This document shows, in pieces, positions 59,403-64,000 of a DNA stretch of 64,000 bases. Below the pieces are notes generated by a model. The model did no database searches and had not been told where the DNA came from. It saw nothing but the letters and a program-made list of their open reading frames with translations. Every line of letters begins with the position of its first letter. Within the stretch, counting starts at the first letter, position 1. The DNA is from Rubrobacter taiwanensis (lineage in GTDB: Bacteria; Actinomycetota; Rubrobacteria; Rubrobacterales; Rubrobacteraceae), in the NCBI RefSeq assembly GCF_004337705.1, contig NZ_SKBU01000007.1, positions 1-64,000 of the forward strand, read 5' to 3'. The translations under genes were made by a program, and so were the position numbers.

Positions 59403-61337
59403 ATGAGCGAAGACGGGCAACGGGCGCCGGACCTCGTGTGCATCGGGCGCACCTGCGTGGACCTCTACGCCGAGCAGGAGGGGGCGCCCCTCGAGGACGT
59501 TCAGTCCTTCCGCAAGTACGTCGGCGGCAGCGCGACGAACATCGCCATCGGTACGGCGCGGCTGGGGGTGCGGAGCGCGATGCTCACCCGCGTGGGAGCG
59601 GAGCAGATGGGCCGCTACGTGCGCCGGACCCTCTCGGAGAACGGTGTGGACACAAGCCGCGTCAGGTTAGATCCGGAGCGTCTCACGCCCTACGTCCTTC
59701 TCGCGGTCCGGGAGTCGGAGGGCTTCCCCAGGATCTTCGCGTATGGTGCCGCCGCCGACATGGCTCTGGGGGAGGAGGATGTGGACCTAGCCTTCATAGC
59801 CTCATCGAAGGCTCTGCTCGTCACGGGGACGCCCCTCTCGCGGCCCGGCCCCAGGGCGGCCACGTTCAAGGCTATACGGGCGGCGAGGGAGGCGGGGACG
59901 AGCGTCGTCTTCGATCTGGACTACCGGCCCGTCTTCTGGGGTGTGGCCTCGCACGAGCGGGGCGGCGAGATGTTCGTGGAGAGCGAGAAGGTCACGGAGA
60001 GCTACCGGGCCGCGTTGCCGGACTGCGACCTCGTCGTGGGCACCGAGGAGGAGGTCCGGATCGCCGGCGGCTCGGCGGATACGCTGGAGGCCCTCCGGAG
60101 CATTCGCAAGGAAAGCGGTGCTGTCATCGTGCTCAAGGTCGGCGCGATGGGGGCCGTGGTCTTCCCGGAAGAGATCCCGGAGAGCGTCGAAGACGGCGTG
60201 CGGGTTCCGGGCTTCCCGGTCGAAGTCTTCAACTCCGTCGGCGCGGGCGACGCCTTCATGAGCGGTTTCCTCTCCGGCTGGCTGCGCGGGGAGCCTCTGG
60301 AGGAGTGCCTCAGGCTCGGGAACGCTTGCGGGGCCATCGTGGTCTCCCGGCACGGCTGTTCTCCGGCTATGCCCACCCGGGAGGAGCTGGAGTACTTCCT
60401 GAACCTGGAAGAGAAGCCGCGCCGCCTGCGGGAGGACGGCTGGCTCAGCCATCTGCACCGTGTCACGACCCGCAAGAGCCCCGGCGAGCTGCGCGTGCTC
60501 GCCATAGACCATCGCTGGCAGCTCGAGGAGGCGGCCGACGAGCTCGGGGCCGGCCGCGGGCGCCTGCGCGACCTGAAGGTGCTGCTCGGGCGGGCCTTCC
60601 GGCGCGTGGCCGAGGACGATGAGGCAGCGGGCGTGTTGCTGGACGATATCTACGGAGATAGGGCGCTCGAGGAGCTCACCGGGAGCGGGTTCTGGATCGC
60701 CCGTGCCGTCGAGGTGGCCAGGAGCCGGCCCGTAGAGTTCGTCGGGGGGCCGAACGTCGCAGCCACGCTGAGGCGCTGGCCGCAGGAGCACGTTGTCAAG
60801 TGCAACCTCTACATGCACCCGCAGGACGATCCGGAGATCAGGCCGCTGCAGGAGCAGCGGGTCATCCAGCTCTACGACGCCTGCGTCCAGAACGACCGGC
60901 GGCTGCTGCTGGAGGTTCAAGCCCCGCAGGGTATGCAATACGACAAGACTAGCGTAGCGGGACTGCTCGCCCGGTTCTACGAGCTCGGGGTGCGCCCCGA
61001 CTGGTGGAAGCTGCCGCCGAACCCTGATCCGGAGGTGTGGCGCGGGATCGGGGACGTGGTGCGCAGGCACGATCCGTACTGCGCGGGCTTGCTGGTTCTG
61101 GGGCAGGGGCTCGAGGAAGAGAGACTGGTCCGGAGCTTCGCTGCGGCCTCATCCGAGCCGCTGTGCAGGGGGTTTGCCATCGGGCGCTCGATCTACGGGG
61201 AGGCCGCGCGCCGGTGGCTGGCCGGTGAGATAGGCGACGGTGAGCTCGTCTCCTCCGTGGCCGAAGGCTACGGGCGCATGAACGAGCTCTGGCGAAGGAG
61301 GAGCGAAGGCGGGATACGGGAAGGTGCAGCGGGATGA
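59403..61337 (+). CDS. iolC: Fused 5-dehydro-2-deoxygluconokinase / DUF2090 aldolase-like protein
   Basis: A 644-residue bifunctional protein of the inositol pathway. Residues 1-325 are a PfkB-type kinase (VGGSATNIAIGTARLGVRSA, FNSVGAGDAFMSGFLSGW) that phosphorylates 5-dehydro-2-deoxygluconate. Residues about 345-640 are a DUF2090 domain (LRVLAIDHRWQLEEAADELG, VKCNLYMHP, LVLGQGLEEERLVRSFAAA) of class I/II aldolase type, likely cleaving the phosphorylated product (role of IolJ). ATG after GAAGGGGGAGGGC; overlaps iolG by four bases. Confidence 0.9.
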   Translation: MSEDGQRAPDLVCIGRTCVDLYAEQEGAPLEDVQSFRKYVGGSATNIAIGTARLGVRSAMLTRVGAEQMGRYVRRTLSENGVDTSRVRLDPERLTPYVLLAVRESEGFPRIFAYGAAADMALGEEDVDLAFIASSKALLVTGTPLSRPGPRAATFKAIRAAREAGTSVVFDLDYRPVFWGVASHERGGEMFVESEKVTESYRAALPDCDLVVGTEEEVRIAGGSADTLEALRSIRKESGAVIVLKVGAMGAVVFPEEIPESVEDGVRVPGFPVEVFNSVGAGDAFMSGFLSGWLRGEPLEECLRLGNACGAIVVSRHGCSPAMPTREELEYFLNLEEKPRRLREDGWLSHLHRVTTRKSPGELRVLAIDHRWQLEEAADELGAGRGRLRDLKVLLGRAFRRVAEDDEAAGVLLDDIYGDRALEELTGSGFWIARAVEVARSRPVEFVGGPNVAATLRRWPQEHVVKCNLYMHPQDDPEIRPLQEQRVIQLYDACVQNDRRLLLEVQAPQGMQYDKTSVAGLLARFYELGVRPDWWKLPPNPDPEVWRGIGDVVRRHDPYCAGLLVLGQGLEEERLVRSFAAASSEPLCRGFAIGRSIYGEAARRWLAGEIGDGELVSSVAEGYGRMNELWRRRSEGGIREGAAG

Positions 61338-62377
61338 CGAAGGATGTGCGCGTAGGGTTGGTAGGTCTGGGGAGGATGGGCCGCTTTCACGCGGCAAACC
61401 TCGCAGGCCGCATTCCCGGGGCCCATCTGGTGAGGATCGTGGACGCAAACGAGAAGGTCGCCCGGGAGAACTCCGAGCGGCTGGGTGGGGTTGACTGGTC
61501 CACCGAATATGGGGATCTGCTGGAAGATGACCGGATCGAAGCGGTCATCGTGGCGAGCCCGACACCGCTGCACGCCGATATGGCCGAGGCGGCCGCAAGA
61601 GCGGGCAAGCACGTCTTCTGCGAGAAGCCCATCTCGCTGGAGCTGAGTCGCACATACGAGGTCATTGAGACGGTGCGTTCCTCCGGCGTGAAGCTGCAAG
61701 CCGGCTTCCACCGCCGCTTCGACCCCGACTACCGCACCGCGCGGGAGAAGATCTCCGCGGGCGAGGTAGGCGACATCTACCTCTTCCGCACCTCCCTTAG
61801 AGACATGCGCTCGCCTGGCTTTGAGTTCCTGAAGGGCTCCGGAGGGTTCTTCGCCGACGTCACCCTGCATGACTTCGACACCGCCCGCTGGATGATCGGC
61901 GAGATCGAAGAGGTCACGGCCTTCGGCGCGGCGCTCTCGGACCCCGGCTTCGAGGAGATCGGGGACATAGACAACGCCGTCGTCGTTTTGCGCTTCGCCA
62001 CGGGCGCTTTGGGGGTCATAGACAACAGCCGCGTGGCGGGCTACGGCTACGAGTGCTCCAGCGAGATCATGGGCTCCAGGGCCACCCTCAGGATCGGCAA
62101 CCACCGGCGCGTGGCGGTGCAGACGCTCACCCCCGACCGGGTGTGCCAGGACTACGTCTCCGACTTCGTCGAGCGTTTCGCCGGGGCCTACAGGAGCGAG
62201 ATTGAGCACTTCATCCGCGTGGTGCGTGAGGATCTGGAACCCGAGGTTGGCGGGGCCGATGACGCGGCCGCTCTTGCCCTCTCGCAAGCGGCCGCGCGCT
62301 CCTACCGGGAAGGCAGAACGGTGCGGCCGGAGAGCGGGATCAAGGACGGTGCCGTATTCTACGAGGTGCGGAAGTGA
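61334..62377 (+). CDS. iolG: myo-inositol 2-dehydrogenase
   Basis: A 347-residue Gfo/Idh/MocA dehydrogenase oxidising myo-inositol to 2-keto-inosose with NAD. GLGRMGRFHAANLAG is the N-terminal Rossmann motif, FCEKPISLELSRTYEV holds the catalytic Lys, and DVTLHDFDTARWM the Asp/His motif. ATGA overlap with iolC and GTGA overlap with the next gene indicate tight co-translation. Confidence 0.9.
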   Translation: MTKDVRVGLVGLGRMGRFHAANLAGRIPGAHLVRIVDANEKVARENSERLGGVDWSTEYGDLLEDDRIEAVIVASPTPLHADMAEAAARAGKHVFCEKPISLELSRTYEVIETVRSSGVKLQAGFHRRFDPDYRTAREKISAGEVGDIYLFRTSLRDMRSPGFEFLKGSGGFFADVTLHDFDTARWMIGEIEEVTAFGAALSDPGFEEIGDIDNAVVVLRFATGALGVIDNSRVAGYGYECSSEIMGSRATLRIGNHRRVAVQTLTPDRVCQDYVSDFVERFAGAYRSEIEHFIRVVREDLEPEVGGADDAAALALSQAAARSYREGRTVRPESGIKDGAVFYEVRK

Positions 62378-63420
62378 GCTCTCATCCGGATGTAATCTCG
62401 GTCGGTATCATAGGGGCGGGTAGCATGGGTGCCCGGCACGCTGCGACCCTGAGCACCTGCGTTCCGGGGGTGAGGGTGGCGGGCGTTATGGATCTGGACC
62501 GCTCGCGCGCGGAGAGGCTGTCTGCCGGCTGCGGTGCAGGTGTGATGGTCTTCGAGGACGGGCGTGAGCTGATCCGGCACGGCGGCATAGACGCCGTCGT
62601 GATAACCACGCCGGACGAGACCCATGCCGGGTTGGTTATAGAGTGCCTGGAGGCCGGAAAACCCGTCTTCTGTGAGAAGCCACTGGCCACCACCGTCGAG
62701 GAGGCTCGCCGGATCCTAGACGCCGAGGCGGCACTCGGCAGGAGGATGGTGGTGGTAGGCTTCATGAGGCGTTACGACCCTTCGCATCGAGAGGTCAGAG
62801 AGGCCATCGACTCCGGAGCCATAGGACGCCCAGTCCTGTTCCGGGGGATCCACCGGAACGCTGCTGCACTTCCGGGCACGACCTCGGAATCGGTGCTCGT
62901 CAACTCCGCCGTGCATGATCTCGATACCGCTAGGTGGCTGCTCGGACAAGAGATCGAAGAGGCCTACGTGTCCGGGGTAAGCACCGGGGCGCGTTCGGAC
63001 GACGGAGTGCTGGACCTGCAGATGATCCAGCTGAGACTGGGCGGCGGTTGCCTCGCCGATATCGAGGTCTATGTGAACGCCGGCTACGGATACGAGGTCG
63101 GCCTGGAGGTCGTCGGAGACTCGGGCACGGTAAGCATCGCCCCCTCCGGCTCCTCCATGCTGCGCAGGCAGCGCTGTGTGGGACGCCGTATCGAGGGCGA
63201 CTGGCTCGAAAGGTTCGACGCCGCATACGTGCTCGAAATGCAGCGGTGGATAGGAGACCTGCACGAGGGGAACTTTACAGGTCCGGACGCCTGGGACGGA
63301 TATGTCTCGCTCGCGGCGGTCGAATGCTGCATCTCGTCTCTGAACTCGGGATCCCCGCAGAGCCTGACTATCCCAGACCGGCCCGCGCTGTACGAAGGGA
63401 TCGCGGAGGTCAACAGATGA
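62374..63420 (+). CDS. Second Gfo/Idh/MocA family dehydrogenase in the inositol operon
   Basis: A 348-residue paralogue of IolG. GIIGAGSMGARHAATLS begins the nucleotide fold, FCEKPLATTVEEARR carries the catalytic Lys, and NSAVHDLDTARWLLG the Asp/His motif. Related operons use such second enzymes for scyllo-inositol or other inositol isomers (IolW/IolX-like). GTG start within the iolG stop; its stop overlaps iolE (ATGA). Substrate specificity is not readable. Confidence 0.88.
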   Translation: MSSHPDVISVGIIGAGSMGARHAATLSTCVPGVRVAGVMDLDRSRAERLSAGCGAGVMVFEDGRELIRHGGIDAVVITTPDETHAGLVIECLEAGKPVFCEKPLATTVEEARRILDAEAALGRRMVVVGFMRRYDPSHREVREAIDSGAIGRPVLFRGIHRNAAALPGTTSESVLVNSAVHDLDTARWLLGQEIEEAYVSGVSTGARSDDGVLDLQMIQLRLGGGCLADIEVYVNAGYGYEVGLEVVGDSGTVSIAPSGSSMLRRQRCVGRRIEGDWLERFDAAYVLEMQRWIGDLHEGNFTGPDAWDGYVSLAAVECCISSLNSGSPQSLTIPDRPALYEGIAEVNR

Positions 63421-64000
63421 GCGGAGGAGCGCGCGTCGCCGGCGCCCCGATCTCCTGGGGGGTCATCGAGATACCGGACTGGGGCTACCAGATGCCCGCC
63501 GACAGGGTGCTGCGCGAGGCCGCTTCTGTAGGGCTCACGGCGATGGAGGCGGGACCGGCAGGTTTCCTGCCGGAAGATCCGGACGGGGTCAAGGCTAAGC
63601 TAGCCGAGTACGGTCTGAGTCTTGTGGGGGGCTTCGTGCCCGCCGTACTGCACGATCCGGGCGTTAGCCTGCAGGGACTCCACCTCGTAGAGCGCCGGGC
63701 GAGGTTCTTCGCCGCCGTCGGGGCGGACACGCTGGTGCTCGCGGCGGCGACCGGCGCGGAGAGCTATGAAGAGGTCGTCGAACTGGACGAGGCGGGCTGG
63801 AAGGAGCTCTTCGAGAACCTCAAAAGGGCGGAGGAGATCTGCGTCCGCCACGGTCTTACGCTCGCGCTGCACCCCCACTTCGGGACCGTGATCGAGACCG
63901 ACGATCAGCTCCGGCGCTTTCTGGATAGTTGTGATACGGGCCTTTGTCTGGACACCGGGCACCTCGTGATCGGGGGCAGCGACCCGGTCGAGATCGCAGA
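63417..64000 (+). CDS. iolE: myo-inosose-2 dehydratase, 3' end outside window
   Basis: The first about 194 residues of a xylose-isomerase-fold enzyme of the inositol pathway, cut by the right edge. GAPISWGVIEIPDWGYQMPADRVLREAA is the IolE opening, followed by ALHPHFGTVIETDDQLRRFL and LCLDTGHLVIGG, which provides metal-ligand residues. ATG overlaps the upstream stop (ATGA). It dehydrates 2-keto-inosose to 3D-trihydroxycyclohexanedione. Confidence 0.9.
   Translation, partial: MSGGARVAGAPISWGVIEIPDWGYQMPADRVLREAASVGLTAMEAGPAGFLPEDPDGVKAKLAEYGLSLVGGFVPAVLHDPGVSLQGLHLVERRARFFAAVGADTLVLAAATGAESYEEVVELDEAGWKELFENLKRAEEICVRHGLTLALHPHFGTVIETDDQLRRFLDSCDTGLCLDTGHLVIGGSDPVEIA

Overview
The window is a gene-dense, strongly GC-rich bacterial chromosome segment with frequent TTG and GTG starts and strong AGGAGG-type ribosome binding sites. 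A V/A-type ATPase operon in an actinobacterial-looking gene set (GC-rich LacI, GntR and ABC sugar systems, iol genes, a Ppx-PPK pair, an amphi-Trp protein) suggests a Rubrobacter-like deep-branching actinobacterium. That assignment is inference from gene content, not a database match. I see no rRNA, tRNA, insertion sequence, prophage or CRISPR array, and it reads as ordinary chromosome with several odd genes.

Layout. 1-6.6 kb: the start of a molybdopterin oxidoreductase large subunit (minus), diverging from a sodium:solute symporter overlapping a succinate-semialdehyde-type dehydrogenase; then an AI-2E-type permease, a cyclase-family hydrolase, an SDR and a DUF3006 protein. 6.6-8.6 kb: EamA permease and ADP-ribosylglycohydrolase. 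8.7-14.4 kb: a complete ribose operon, lacI-rbsA-rbsC-rbsB-rbsK-rbsD, behind a promoter that sits on a perfect 26-bp palindrome. 14.5-19.2 kb: quinone-oxidoreductase-like enzyme, LCP cell-wall ligase, OsmC peroxidase, a golvesin-like/NlpC-P60 protein and two thioredoxin-fold proteins. 19.2-23.8 kb (minus): metallophosphoesterase, an unrecognised anchored protein, a ParB/sulfiredoxin-fold protein, Yip1 protein and SppA. 23.9-32.5 kb: Nudix, a second LacI plus HAD, LonN-domain protein, MscS channel, Ddl, HD protein, lipoprotein, archaeal-type phosphoglycerate mutase, MBL hydrolase.

32.6-38.1 kb: a tartrate-dehydrogenase-like protein whose catalytic Tyr, Lys and one metal Asp appear replaced, converging on an FCD-type GntR regulator; then a three-gene proton-translocating transhydrogenase whose alpha subunit has a long acidic insertion, and an amphi-Trp/[2Fe-2S] fusion. 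38.2-46.6 kb: overlapping ppx and ppk1, a second MscS, ArsR, an S9 peptidase, two tandem cyclic-nucleotide-domain proteins and an aldo/keto reductase. 46.6-55.8 kb (minus): a coiled-coil protein and a nine-gene V/A-ATPase operon in the order D-H-I-K-E-C-F-A-B. 55.8-58.5 kb: a structured 390-bp intergenic region, acetoacetyl-CoA synthetase and clpS. 58.5-64 kb: a myo-inositol catabolic operon (GntR regulator, fused iolC-aldolase, two Gfo/Idh/MocA dehydrogenases, iolE) running off the right edge.

Themes. Operons are tightly packed with ATGA or GTGA overlaps. Convergent genes are packed too: two pairs share a CTAG double stop, one has abutting stops (TAGCTA), and two ends carry long perfect palindromes inside coding sequence. 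The window's most unusual items are the catalytically stripped dehydrogenase, the PntA insertion, the amphi-Trp/ferredoxin fusion, the tandem CNBD proteins and the palindromic convergent gene ends. I could not establish a wholly new multi-gene system.
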